A DNA stretch of 25,138 nucleotides from positions 1 through 25,138 of the forward strand of contig JAAZLY010000140.1 in NCBI GenBank assembly GCA_012799115.1, in the 5' to 3' direction. Source of the stretch: Bacillota bacterium (GTDB lineage Bacteria > Bacillota > Limnochordia > Darwinibacteriales > Darwinibacteriaceae). Both the position numbers and the translations under genes were made by a program. Below the pieces are notes generated by a model. The model was not told where the DNA came from and did not search any database. It saw only the letters and a list, made by a program, of their open reading frames with translations. Below, in pieces: positions 6,935 through 15,600 of this stretch; position 1 is the first letter of the stretch, and each line of letters starts with the position of its first letter.

Positions 6935-7497
6935 TATCTGTTTTCAATCCTTTCGAGGACGGGTGGTTTGGTAACCGCCCTCACTTGATTCAGTGGCCAG
7001 TAAACGAAAAGTGCCCTACCGATCAAGTTCTTCTTCGGCACAAAGCCAACATCAGGATACCTGCTGTCGTCGCTGTTCCGTCGGTTATCACCTAAGACAA
7101 AGTAGTGCCCTTGTGGCACCAGGACTGGTCCATAGGTTGGCGCACTATAGGTTCCATAGGTGGGACCATTGATATAGTCTTCATCCAAACGTAGACCATT
7201 GACATAAAGAAAGCCGTTTTGAATGGTAACTTCGTCACCTGGAAGGCCTATGATCCGCTTAATGAACTTGCGGCGCGGATCTCCTGGATAGCGAAAGACT
7301 ACAACTTGACCTCGCTCCGGTTCCGTGAAGCGGTAGGACACCTTTTCCACGAGTAACCTTTGTCTGTGATGAAAGGATGGTTCCATCGAACTTCCTTCCA
7401 CGAGGAAGGACTGGGCTACAAAGAAAATGATAAACCCAGCTAGAGCCACTGATATGACGAGTGCTTCAATATACTCTCTGATCTCGGATTTTGCCAT
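6934..7497 (-). CDS. lepB: type I signal peptidase
   Basis: A 187-residue S26-family signal peptidase that removes signal peptides from Sec/Tat-exported proteins at the outer face of the membrane. A single N-terminal transmembrane helix (about 12-30) is followed by the catalytic Ser37 in EGSSMEPSF, the catalytic Lys80 in FIKRIIGLPGD and the GDNRRNSDDSR box. Length is that of Bacillus SipS-like enzymes with one membrane anchor. GTGGAGGAACAGGC precedes the ATG. The gene follows rplS after a terminator-like hairpin, and no clear promoter fits in the 30 nt left between them, so it may be expressed by readthrough. Confidence 0.96.
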   Translation of the reverse strand: MAKSEIREYIEALVISVALAGFIIFFVAQSFLVEGSSMEPSFHHRQRLLVEKVSYRFTEPERGQVVVFRYPGDPRRKFIKRIIGLPGDEVTIQNGFLYVNGLRLDEDYINGPTYGTYSAPTYGPVLVPQGHYFVLGDNRRNSDDSRYPDVGFVPKKNLIGRALFVYWPLNQVRAVTKPPVLERIENR

Positions 7498-7524
7498 GCC
7501 TGTTCCTCCACTTCAAGCAGATGT

Positions 7525-7555
7525 AAAAAAGAGGAGTGTATACACACCACTCCCC
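7525..7555 (-). terminator. terminator-like hairpin between rplS and lepB
   Basis: On the minus strand GGAGTG (7553-7548) pairs with CACTCC (7538-7533) across a 9-nt loop, followed by TCTTTTTT (to 7525). This has intrinsic-terminator form, though the stem is short. Because there is little room for a new promoter before lepB, it probably reduces rather than abolishes transcription of lepB-rbgA-rnhB-yraN-dacF relative to the ribosomal protein genes. Confidence 0.6.
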
Positions 7556-7575
7556 TTAGGGTCACCTGCCTCACA

Positions 7576-7920
7576 CTACCGGCGGCGCTCCTTAATACGG
7601 GCAGCTCTGCCGGAACGATCTCTGAGATAGTACAGACGTGCGCGACGCACCTTGCCGTGGCGAATGACCTCAATTTTCTCTATACGGGGTGAATTGATGG
7701 GCCAGGTTCTTTCAACACCTACACCCTGCGACATCTTGCGCACTGTGAAGTTCTCTTGGATTCCTCCACCCATCCGCCTTAAAACAACGCCCTCAAAGAC
7801 TTGAATTCTCTCATTTGTGCCTTCCACAACTCGAACGTGAACACGCACTGTATCACCAGCACCAAACTGGGGATGATCAGAGCGAAGTTGATCTTGTGCA
7901 ATAACATCAATCAGATTCAT
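7576..7920 (-). CDS. rplS: 50S ribosomal protein L19
   Basis: A 114-residue L19, a protein at the 30S-50S interface that contributes to intersubunit bridges. The sequence has the family blocks GDTVRVHVRVVEG, ERIQVFEGVV, RVP-equivalent GVGVERTWPINSP and RRARLYYLRDRSGRAARIKE. Its ATG lies 14 bp inside the trmD 3' end, with GGGGAGGG upstream. Last gene of the ylxM-ffh-rpsP-khpA-rimM-trmD-rplS group before the hairpin. Confidence 0.98.
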   Translation of the reverse strand: MNLIDVIAQDQLRSDHPQFGAGDTVRVHVRVVEGTNERIQVFEGVVLRRMGGGIQENFTVRKMSQGVGVERTWPINSPRIEKIEVIRHGKVRRARLYYLRDRSGRAARIKERRR

Positions 7921-8671
7921 TGGTATTTACCCTCCCCTCAACGGAGTATTCACTAGCCAACTCTTCAAGAAGCTGGCGTTCTTCCTTTGATAACTCTTTT
8001 TTCTCTAATAAGTCAGGTCGTCTCAGCATGGTACGTCGCAGTGACTCCTTCAGCCGATAACGTCGAATATGACCATGATGACCGCTTAAGAGTACCTCTG
8101 GTACCTGGAGACCTCGAAACTCAGCAGGTCGAGTGTAATGTGGATGATCGAGCAAACCATGTTGGAAGGAATCCTGTTGATGAGAACTCTCATCACCCAG
8201 TACACCCGGCAATAGCCTGGTAACCGCATCCACGACTACCATCGCAGGCAACTCGCCACCCGTCAAGACATAGTCCCCAATAGAAAGTTCAACGTCAACC
8301 CAGTGGGTCCGGACCCGCTCATCAATTTCTTCATAGTGCCCGCTTAGCAAAATCACATGGGGCAGTTCCGCTAGCTCAGCAGCCATTTGTTGATCAAACA
8401 CCTTTCCTTGGGGCGAAAGGTAGATTACAGGAGCCTTAGAGTCTCCTTGAACAGCCTCAATAGCCCGAACAAGGACATCGGCTTTCAAAACCATACCAGC
8501 ACCGCCCCCATAGGGCGTATCATCAACAATTTTGTGCCTATCAAAAGCATAATCGCGAATGTTCCAAACGTCAACCGAAACCAGCCCACTTTGCTGGGCC
8601 TTGCCCAAAATGCTAGCTTCTAGCGGTCCGGTAAACATCTCCGGAAACAAAGTGAGAATGTCAAAATGCAT
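7907..8671 (-). CDS. trmD: tRNA (guanine-37-N1)-methyltransferase
   Basis: A 254-residue SPOUT-class enzyme that methylates G37 of tRNAs with a G36-G37 sequence, using S-adenosylmethionine, and thereby prevents frameshifting. Expected motifs are present: FDILTLFPEMF at the start, TPYGGGAGMV (52-61), the knot loop GHYEEIDERV (111-120), SIGDYVLTGGE (130-140), R152 in TRLLPGVLG and the catalytic-base candidate D167 in DSF. The usual HYEG is HYEE here (residue 115). GGAGGTACAAC precedes the ATG. It sits 15 nt after rimM and overlaps rplS, the standard arrangement linking tRNA modification to ribosome production. Confidence 0.98.
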   Translation of the reverse strand: MHFDILTLFPEMFTGPLEASILGKAQQSGLVSVDVWNIRDYAFDRHKIVDDTPYGGGAGMVLKADVLVRAIEAVQGDSKAPVIYLSPQGKVFDQQMAAELAELPHVILLSGHYEEIDERVRTHWVDVELSIGDYVLTGGELPAMVVVDAVTRLLPGVLGDESSHQQDSFQHGLLDHPHYTRPAEFRGLQVPEVLLSGHHGHIRRYRLKESLRRTMLRRPDLLEKKELSKEERQLLEELASEYSVEGRVNTNESD

Positions 8672-8686
8672 GTTGTACCTCCAGAC

Positions 8687-9223
8687 TCAGTCCAGCAAGC
8701 CATCGAGTAATTCCACTAGCACATACCCATCCTCAGGCCTAATCTCCAGCACCACATGGGGAACAACCGGGATTAAGATTTCCTTGAGCTTGGTCACACC
8801 AGCATAAGGCCTGATAACATAGACATCGTTCGCACCAGTTTGCAGAATATCGGTGATCACACCAAGCTTCTGGCCCGAGCTTGTCTGACATTCTAGACCA
8901 ATGATCTGGAAAATGTAATGGCGACCAGGCGGCAAGGGCATCAGTTCATCCACGCTGACCTTGATCAACATCTTGCGCAGTTGTTCTGCCTCGGAGATAC
9001 TGTCGATTCCCGCTAACTTCAGGATTATGGCTTCTTTGTGCTCACGGCATCCTTCCACAGCAAAGACTGCAAAAGGCTCTTGGTCATCACCCCGAAACAA
9101 ACGCACACTGTCCATAGCAAAGAAACGGTCGGGAAATTCTGTGTGCGGGACAACCTTGATTTCGCCTTGATTACCCTGTGTGGATACAACTTCACCAACG
9201 ACAATCCACTTATGATCGTTCAT
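8687..9223 (-). CDS. rimM: 16S rRNA processing / ribosome maturation factor RimM
   Basis: A 178-residue RimM, an assembly factor that binds S19 and helps mature the 30S head. The N-terminal RimM domain begins VVGEVVSTQGNQGEIKV, and the C-terminal PRC-barrel part shows GANDVYVI and ILIPVVPHVV. The start overlaps the end of khpA by 14 bp and has only a weak Shine-Dalgarno sequence, suggesting translation coupled to khpA. Family genes usually read GxHGxxGE(V/I)KV; here the histidine is glutamine (STQGNQGEIKV). Confidence 0.95.
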   Translation of the reverse strand: MNDHKWIVVGEVVSTQGNQGEIKVVPHTEFPDRFFAMDSVRLFRGDDQEPFAVFAVEGCREHKEAIILKLAGIDSISEAEQLRKMLIKVSVDELMPLPPGRHYIFQIIGLECQTSSGQKLGVITDILQTGANDVYVIRPYAGVTKLKEILIPVVPHVVLEIRPEDGYVLVELLDGLLD

Positions 9224-9446
9224 CGATCTCGACGTGGACTTGAACTCCAGACTTAATTGCAGACGCCTTTACCACGGTGCGAATGGCCTTTGCAATTCGG
9301 CCTCCCTTACCAATCAAGCGTCCCATGTCTTCTGGTGCCACATACATGGTATAGACTGTTTCATGCCCCTTATCCTGAGCTTCGACAACAACTTGCTCCG
9401 GGTTATCTGCTAGAGATTTCCCGATAAACTCTACTAAGCTCTTCAC
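9210..9446 (-). CDS. khpA: KH-domain RNA-binding protein KhpA (YlqC)
   Basis: A 78-residue single KH-domain protein with the GxxG loop in GRLIGKGGRIAKAIR (42-56). KhpA binds RNA, often as partner of KhpB/Jag, and in streptococci affects cell division and elongation. The start is a GTG at 9446, placed 7 nt after AGGGGG. It lies 11 nt after rpsP and overlaps rimM, the conserved rpsP-khpA-rimM-trmD order of Bacillota. Confidence 0.95.
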   Translation of the reverse strand: MKSLVEFIGKSLADNPEQVVVEAQDKGHETVYTMYVAPEDMGRLIGKGGRIAKAIRTVVKASAIKSGVQVHVEIDERS

Positions 9447-9457
9447 AAGAACACCCC

Positions 9458-9730
9458 CTATCCTTGTTTACGGGATGCGGCGAATTTTTCCATGACTCCG
9501 CTCCTCTTCAACAGCGTTTTTGCTGTATCGGAAGGTTGCGCCCCTTTCTGCAACCAGTCAAGTGCCTTTTCCTCATCGATCTTCAGCTCTACAGGATCCG
9601 CGATGGGATTGTAGAAACCCAAGGTATCAATGAAAGCACCATCACGTGCGGCTCTGGAATCTGCTACAACCAGTCTGTAAAAGGGTCGCTTCTTGGCGCC
9701 CATTCTCTTCAGACGAATTTTCACTGCCAT
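9458..9730 (-). CDS. rpsP: 30S ribosomal protein S16
   Basis: A 90-residue S16, an early-binding protein of the 30S body. The opening VKIRLKRMGAKKRPFYRLVVADSR and FIDTLGFYNP are the family signatures, and the length is typical of Bacillota. GGCAGGAGGTGAGAATAG precedes the ATG, a near-perfect ribosome binding site. It follows ffh by 45 nt, with no terminator between them, so it belongs to the ylxM-ffh transcription unit. Confidence 0.98.
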   Translation of the reverse strand: MAVKIRLKRMGAKKRPFYRLVVADSRAARDGAFIDTLGFYNPIADPVELKIDEEKALDWLQKGAQPSDTAKTLLKRSGVMEKFAASRKQG

Positions 9731-9775
9731 CTATTCTCACCTCCTGCCAAGATTAATCATCAAACTGAAAAGCTT

Positions 9776-11125
9776 CTATTGAAACAGGGAAAACATTCCC
9801 TTCTTTCTGCGCCCCTTGGGCTTGCCCTTAGGGTTGCCAGAAAACTGTTTTAGCATTTGCTTGGTCTGACTAAATTGCTTTAGCAGACGATTCACATCCT
9901 GAATTCTCGTTCCCGAACCTGCAGCAATTCGCTTCCGCCTTGATCCTCCGATAATCTCTGGTCTACGCCTTTCCTCGGGGGTCATGGATTGGATAATCGC
10001 TTCGATTCGCTTGAAATGCGACTCATCCACTTCTAGATTCTGTAGCTGTTTAGCGCCACTCAAGCCTGGAATCATACCGATGAGTTGGTCGATGGGACCC
10101 ATGTCCTTCATCTGGCTCAGCTGTTCTTGGAAATCTTCCAGCGTGAACTCGGCGTCTCTGAGCTTGGCCGCCATCTTCTCCGCTTTTTCTTCATCCACGG
10201 CTGAGGCAGCTTTTTCAATCAGCGTGAGCATATCACCCATGCCCAAGATCCGCGAAGCCATACGGTCAGGATGGAATGGCTCTAGACCATCCATTTTCTC
10301 ACTGACACCAACATACTTAATGGGTTTACCCGTAACTGCCTTGACCGAGAGGGCTGCACCGCCCCTTGCATCGCCGTCAAGTTTCGTTAGGACGATACCG
10401 CCAAGTTCCAACTGCTCATTGAAACTAGTGGCTACATTCACTGCATCTTGACCAGTCATGGCATCCACTACCAGCAAGATCTCTGAAGGGTTTACCGCAT
10501 CCTTGATATTTACAAGTTCTTCCATCAGTTCAGCATCAACGTGTAGACGTCCCGCCGTATCGATGAGTACAATATCGTTATTATGGTTCTGTGCATGCTT
10601 GTATGCGGCCTTAGAGATATCAACCGGGTTCTGCTCACCCATGCTGAAGACGGGTATTTCTAATTGCTCTCCCAGGGTCTGAAGCTGCTTAATGGCAGCG
10701 GGGCGATAGATATCGCAGGCTACTAGTAATGGACGATGCCCTTGGGCTCGTAGCATCCGGGCCAGTTTTCCCGTTGTCGTTGTCTTTCCTGAGCCCTGCA
10801 AGCCCACCATCATAATGACACTAGGAGGTCTGGAAGCCATGGTCAATTTGGCCTGGGTTCCACCCATGAGTGCGGTCAATTCCTCATTGACTATGCGGAT
10901 CACCTGCTGACCCGGTGTAAGACTACTTAATACTTCATGACCTGTAGCCCTTTCCTTGACATGGGCTACAAAGTCCCTAACTACCTTGTAGTTAACATCC
11001 GCCTCCAAGAGGGCTAAGCGAATCTCGCGCAAAACTTCATCGACGTCTTTCTCGCTCAGTCTCCCCTTACCCCTTAGTTTGCGCATTGTTTCTTGCAGGC
11101 GGGATGATAAGTTTTGAAAAGCCAT
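9776..11125 (-). CDS. ffh: signal recognition particle GTPase Ffh
   Basis: A 449-residue SRP54 homologue that binds signal sequences on the ribosome and delivers them, with 4.5S RNA, to FtsY at the membrane. N domain (1-90), G domain with G1 GLQGSGKT at 108-115, CDIYRPAA (137-144), DTAGRLH and TKLDGDARGG, then the methionine-containing M domain (about 300-430) with GPIDQLIGMIPG and a basic tail. The ATG at 11125 follows AGGAGG by 6 nt; an in-frame start 12 codons upstream would include that site. It starts 10 nt after the ylxM stop, the classical ylxM-ffh pair. Confidence 0.98.
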   Translation of the reverse strand: MAFQNLSSRLQETMRKLRGKGRLSEKDVDEVLREIRLALLEADVNYKVVRDFVAHVKERATGHEVLSSLTPGQQVIRIVNEELTALMGGTQAKLTMASRPPSVIMMVGLQGSGKTTTTGKLARMLRAQGHRPLLVACDIYRPAAIKQLQTLGEQLEIPVFSMGEQNPVDISKAAYKHAQNHNNDIVLIDTAGRLHVDAELMEELVNIKDAVNPSEILLVVDAMTGQDAVNVATSFNEQLELGGIVLTKLDGDARGGAALSVKAVTGKPIKYVGVSEKMDGLEPFHPDRMASRILGMGDMLTLIEKAASAVDEEKAEKMAAKLRDAEFTLEDFQEQLSQMKDMGPIDQLIGMIPGLSGAKQLQNLEVDESHFKRIEAIIQSMTPEERRRPEIIGGSRRKRIAAGSGTRIQDVNRLLKQFSQTKQMLKQFSGNPKGKPKGRRKKGMFSLFQ

Positions 11126-11135
11126 GTACTCCCTC

Positions 11136-11489
11136 CTAACCCTGTCGTTGCGCCTCAGCAATCTTCTCTGCGAGCTCAGTTAGATACTGGTCGCGATCCT
11201 TTGATTCGGCTGTGCGGCATAATTCGATGAGGCTTAATGTCTCATCAAAGATGCGCTGTCTCTCTTGATGTCTTGCCACCAAGCCTAGCTTGCTTTCAAA
11301 GTCCTCGAGGAGGGATCCTGAACGTTTCAGAATGTCATAAATGGCCTGTCGGGACACATCGAACTCCTCACCAACTTCGCCTAGGGACAAGTCTTCATGA
11401 AAGTACATCTGAAAGACATCTTGCTGGCGCTCCGTCAGTAAGGGTCCATAAAAATCAAAAAGCAAAGCCATGGGTAGTGCGTTTTCCAT
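11136..11489 (-). CDS. ylxM: YlxM/UPF0122 SRP-associated helix-turn-helix protein
   Basis: A 117-residue protein of the YlxM family (region-4-like HTH fold, about 18-65: LTERQQDVFQMYFHEDLSLGE then VSRQAIYDILKR). In streptococci YlxM interacts with the SRP components and modulates their GTPase activity; it is not thought to act as a sigma factor. First gene of the transcription unit driven by the promoter at 11535-11563, and located immediately before ffh. AAGGTGACAAC precedes the ATG. Confidence 0.95.
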   Translation of the reverse strand: MENALPMALLFDFYGPLLTERQQDVFQMYFHEDLSLGEVGEEFDVSRQAIYDILKRSGSLLEDFESKLGLVARHQERQRIFDETLSLIELCRTAESKDRDQYLTELAEKIAEAQRQG

Positions 11490-11534
11490 GTTGTCACCTT
11501 TTTGCTGTTAAGCCTTCTTACTTTACACTCACTT

Positions 11535-11563
11535 AGTATAGTCAGGGAATCAATCCTTGTCAA
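11535..11563 (-). promoter_or_regulatory. consensus sigma-A promoter for ylxM-ffh-rpsP-khpA-rimM-trmD-rplS
   Basis: On the minus strand a perfect -35 TTGACA (11563-11558) is separated by 17 bp from TATACT (11540-11535), five of six matches to the -10 consensus. The predicted start is near 11528, about 39 nt before the ylxM ATG. The -35 lies in the last codons of ftsY and the stop codon is in the spacer, so this SRP/ribosomal cluster has its own strong promoter instead of depending on smc-ftsY transcription. Confidence 0.85.
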
Positions 11564-12608
11564 GCATTTTCTCTTGACGGCCAAAAAGTGCACTGGCAAA
11601 GGTATTGGGATCAAAATCCTGCAGATCTTCGTACTGCTCTCCCACGCCAACTAACTTCACAGCTAGATTCAACTCATTGGCTAGCGCCAATACAATACCG
11701 CCTTTGGCGGTGCCATCTAGTTTCGTTAAGGCAATGCCAGTTACCGGTACCGCTTCGCTGAAAATCTTAGCTTGGGACAGCGCGTTTTGACCGGTTGTTG
11801 CATCAACAACCAGAAGGATCTCATCTAGATCTCGCCCTAGTTCGCGCTGGACCACTCGGTGCACTTTGCCTAACTCCGACATCAGATTAACCTTTGTCTG
11901 CAAACGCCCTGCGGTATCAAGAATCAAGATATCGGTCTTGCGAGCCTTGGCAGCGTTGATGGCGTCATAGGCCACTGCCGCTGGGTCGGAGCCTTCCTTA
12001 TGCTTGATTAGATCCACACCAACCCGATTTGCCCACACTTCAAGTTGCTCAATGGCACCAGCCCGAAATGTGTCCCCAGCTGCCAGAAGAACCCGTGCTC
12101 CTTCTTGCTTAAAACGATAGGCAAGCTTTCCTATTGTCGTTGTCTTGCCTGCACCATTCACTCCAACTACCATAAGCACATAGGGTGCTTCTTGTGGGGC
12201 TCTTAGAGGTTCAGCGTTCTTCTGCAAAATCCTGACGATTTCTTCGATCAATACCCCTTTGAGTGCTTCCGATTCAGTGATCTTCTCTGCCCGGGACCGT
12301 TCCCTGAGTTGATCAACCAGGTACAGGGAAGTCTCGACACCACAGTCCGCCTGAATGAGTGCTTCTTCGAGTTCTTCAAAGAGTTCTTCGTCAACCTTGC
12401 GACCGGTCATGATTCCTTCAACTTTGTCCACAAAACCCTGTTTGGTCTTCTCCAGACCACTGACTAATCGCTTAAAAAAGCCTCGCTCTGCCTCTTCGGT
12501 CTTCTGCTCTGGCTGATGCTCCTCTTCCTGCTCCTGCCCTTGCTTCTCCCTTTGGTCCTTTTCCTTCTCCGCGGCCTTGTCAGACCGGAATATCTTCTTC
12601 CAAAACAA
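11550..12608 (-). CDS. ftsY: signal recognition particle receptor FtsY
   Basis: A 352-residue SRP receptor GTPase that docks the SRP-ribosome complex at the inner face of the membrane. A short, highly charged N-terminal A region (1-42, rich in E, K, Q) precedes the NG domain with G1 GVNGAGKTTT at 149-158, AAGDTFRAGA (176-185), DTAGRLQ and TKLDGTAKGG. The start is TTG at 12608, with GGAGG 8 nt upstream located around the smc stop, so smc and ftsY are tightly linked (4 nt gap). MFWKKIF at the N terminus could be a small membrane-touching helix. Confidence 0.97.
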   Translation of the reverse strand: MFWKKIFRSDKAAEKEKDQREKQGQEQEEEHQPEQKTEEAERGFFKRLVSGLEKTKQGFVDKVEGIMTGRKVDEELFEELEEALIQADCGVETSLYLVDQLRERSRAEKITESEALKGVLIEEIVRILQKNAEPLRAPQEAPYVLMVVGVNGAGKTTTIGKLAYRFKQEGARVLLAAGDTFRAGAIEQLEVWANRVGVDLIKHKEGSDPAAVAYDAINAAKARKTDILILDTAGRLQTKVNLMSELGKVHRVVQRELGRDLDEILLVVDATTGQNALSQAKIFSEAVPVTGIALTKLDGTAKGGIVLALANELNLAVKLVGVGEQYEDLQDFDPNTFASALFGRQEKMLDKD

Positions 12609-12612
12609 TGTT

Positions 12613-15600
12613 CTAGCCTCCTTCGGTCAATGCAACTGATATGATCTGTGAAAATCCATCCTCGCCCATGGTCACACCATACAAGGTATGTGCGGCTTCC
12701 ATCGTCCTAGGTCTGTGGGTGACCACAAGAAACTGGGTTTCTTTGGAAAACTCCTCCATCAACTCGACAAAGCGCCCTAAATTGCTTTCATCCAAGGCGG
12801 CATCGATCTCATCGAGGACCCAAAACGGAGTAGGTTGTACCCTGCGAATTGCAAAGAGAAGGGCAATCGCAGTCAACGCCCGCTCACCTCCTGAGAGAAC
12901 GAGGAGATTCTGTAACTTCTTACCTGGGGGTCTGGCCATGATGTCGATCCCAGTGGTTAAGATCGAGTCGGGATCTGTGAGAACGAGTTCGGCCTTTCCA
13001 CCCAAAAAGAGCTGGCTAAAAATGGTACCAAACTCTGCTTGTACCTTGCGAAACACATCCCAGAGCTTCGTCCGGCACAGCTTATCCATCTCGTTAATCA
13101 CATCCTGCAGACGTTCCCGGGCTTCATTGAGATCCTGAAGCTGCGTCTCTAGGAAGGAACAACGCTCCAACACACGCTCATATTCTTGCGTGGCCCCTGG
13201 GTTCACCATACCAAGATCCTTGATTTCGTTGCGCAATCCTGCGATCGTTCGTTTTAGTGTCCCCTCTTTGACAGATACTTCCCGTGCCAAAATACTTTCC
13301 AAGGTGAGATTTTGCTCAGCTAAGGTAGAGAGAATCTGTTCCCGTTCCCGTTGCAATTGCTCTTGTTCCACTTCACTCTTGTAAAGGGCACGTTCCCGTT
13401 TGAGCTGTTCCTTTTCTACCTGGATCAACTCCGCGCCTAGGTTAGAAAGCTCCTTTTGCAGGTCCTGGCGTTTTTGTTTTTCACGCTCCAAAACCCTTTG
13501 TAGCTCAGCCTTTTGCTGACTGCTCGTTTCATTTGCAGCCTTGGTCTCCAAAATCATCTGCTCGTTTTCACTCCGCAGTTCAGCCAGAGCCTCAAGCTCG
13601 GCCTGGGCTTCTGCCTGAGCCTTCCTGGCCGCTTCCTTCTTCTGCTCCAAGCTCGTCAGCAAGATCCGCTGGTTCTGAACAACTCCCTTAAGTTCGGCGA
13701 GCTTAACCTGTTTTTGTGTTTGGTTCAGGGCTTGCTCCTCAAGGGTGGCGGAGAGCTCGCTCAAGATGACTTCTTGGTGCTGGATCTGTTCGCGGCGGAG
13801 CAATTCCTCTTGCTCTAGTTCTGCAACTCCCGCAGCAGCCACTTCACCCTCGGCCGTTAGACTGGCCAATTGGGCTTCCACATCCTGCCTCTTTTCCTCA
13901 AGATCTTGAATTGCCCGGGCAATGCTCCCTAGCTCACTAAGACTCTGGCCTATCTCCTGCTCTACCCGCTGAATCTCAAATCTCGTTTCAACGCCTTCCT
14001 TCTTTAATCCGGCCAGTTTCTCTTCACTCTGGGCAATGGATTCTGTCAAGGATGCCTCCTGAGTGGCAATCTCATCTAACTCTTTGACGAGACGTTGGAC
14101 GTCTTCCTCGAGTTGGAGGAGCTGTCCCTTTCGGGTCAATAGCCCCGTGGTGCGGCTATTGATGCTCCCACCCGTCATAGCCCCGCTCGGGAAGACCACA
14201 GAACCGTCACGTGTGACAATCCGGGAGAATTGCTGAAGTCTTCGCTTTAGGGCTAAGGCGATGTCTAGATCCTCTGTGATAACTACGCGGCCCAAAAGGG
14301 AAGCCAAGGCTGGCCGATATTGCTCTGCGAAGCTGAGCAAATCTAGGCCTGTACCTAGGACTCCCTCCTGCTCTAAGAGGCGTTTTCTATCTTTGGAGAA
14401 CTCCACTCCCCGTACAGAGTCCAAGGGTAGGATCGTAACACGTCCGCCTTGCACCTTTTGCAGCCAAGCAATAATCCTTTTGGCTTCCTCTTCCCCGGTC
14501 GTTATCAGGTTCTGGAGGCTCGATCCCAAGGCCACTTCATAGGCAAGTTCTAGTCCCTGGGGCACCGTTATCACATCGGCAACGGTCCCCAAGACAATCT
14601 TCGACATGTCTGCATGCTGCATAATACGACGAACACCAAGGGCATACCCCTCGTAACCTTCCTCAAGTTCCTGCAATGTCTTCAACCTAGACCGCAGTTG
14701 GGCAAGTTCGCCTTCCTTCTGGCGTAGCTGCTTTTGGACCTTCCCTAGGGAAACCTTCGTCTGCTCTAGATTAGCCAAGGTATCTCTTTCCAAGGCCTCT
14801 TTAGCCTTGAGTTCTTCTACCAGCCCATCTAGGCGGGCCTGGTAGTTGCGAATGGTTTCTTGGCCGACCATTTGTCGTTGCGCTTGGTTCTGGAGTTCTT
14901 TTTCATTGGCGGCAATCTGTGCTTGCAGGTTTTGCTCCCGCTCCGCAAAGCCCCGCTGAAAGTTCCGCTTATCAGCAAGTTCGCGCATAAAATCAAAGAA
15001 GTCATCTTTGAGTTGGTTAAGCGTACTCTGGGCTTGGCGCTGTTTTTGCTGCAAGTCTTCTATATCTGCTTGGTGGGTCTGGATCTCCTTCTCCTGACCT
15101 CGTATCTGCTCTTGTAGTGCTGCAATTTCATGAGCCAGTCCACCATCTTCATCCTCAAGTAGTCGCAGTTCTTCCCCTTGGGCGCGAATCAAACCCGTGA
15201 GCTGTTCACTACGGGCTTCGTGGTTACGTATGCGTTCTTCATAGAGTTCGACGCGATGGACTCCTTGGTTGTAGGCTTCTTGGAGCCTGCTGAGCTCCCC
15301 TTGATGAGCCTCAATTTCCTCTTCTAACTTGGCAATTTCCGCGGTTAAGCGTGCTTGCTCATCGGCAACCTTGGCCAGACCATCATTATACGCTTCGTAT
15401 TCTTCCTTTAAGCCAAGTAATGTCTCTTCAACCTTGACCCATTTAGCGTCGATAGCCTGCCAAGCAAGGGAGTGATAATCGAGCTCAGCAGTCTGTAGCC
15501 GTTCTGCCAAATCTAGATATAGTCTGGCCTGTTCGGCCTGTTCACTTAGGGGACCGAGTTGGCTTTGCAGCTCGTGGAGAATATCCGTCACCCGCAGCAA

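Noticed and set aside
9984..10451. 155-codon plus-strand frame opposite ffh
   Set aside because: Serine-rich antisense translation of the conserved Ffh G and M domains; ffh is certain, and no binding site or neighbour supports the opposite frame.
13513..13818. Leucine-rich plus-strand open frame inside smc
   Set aside because: It is the antisense of the smc coiled coil; the repetitive Glu/Gln/Leu codons create long open frames on the other strand, and it has no binding site.
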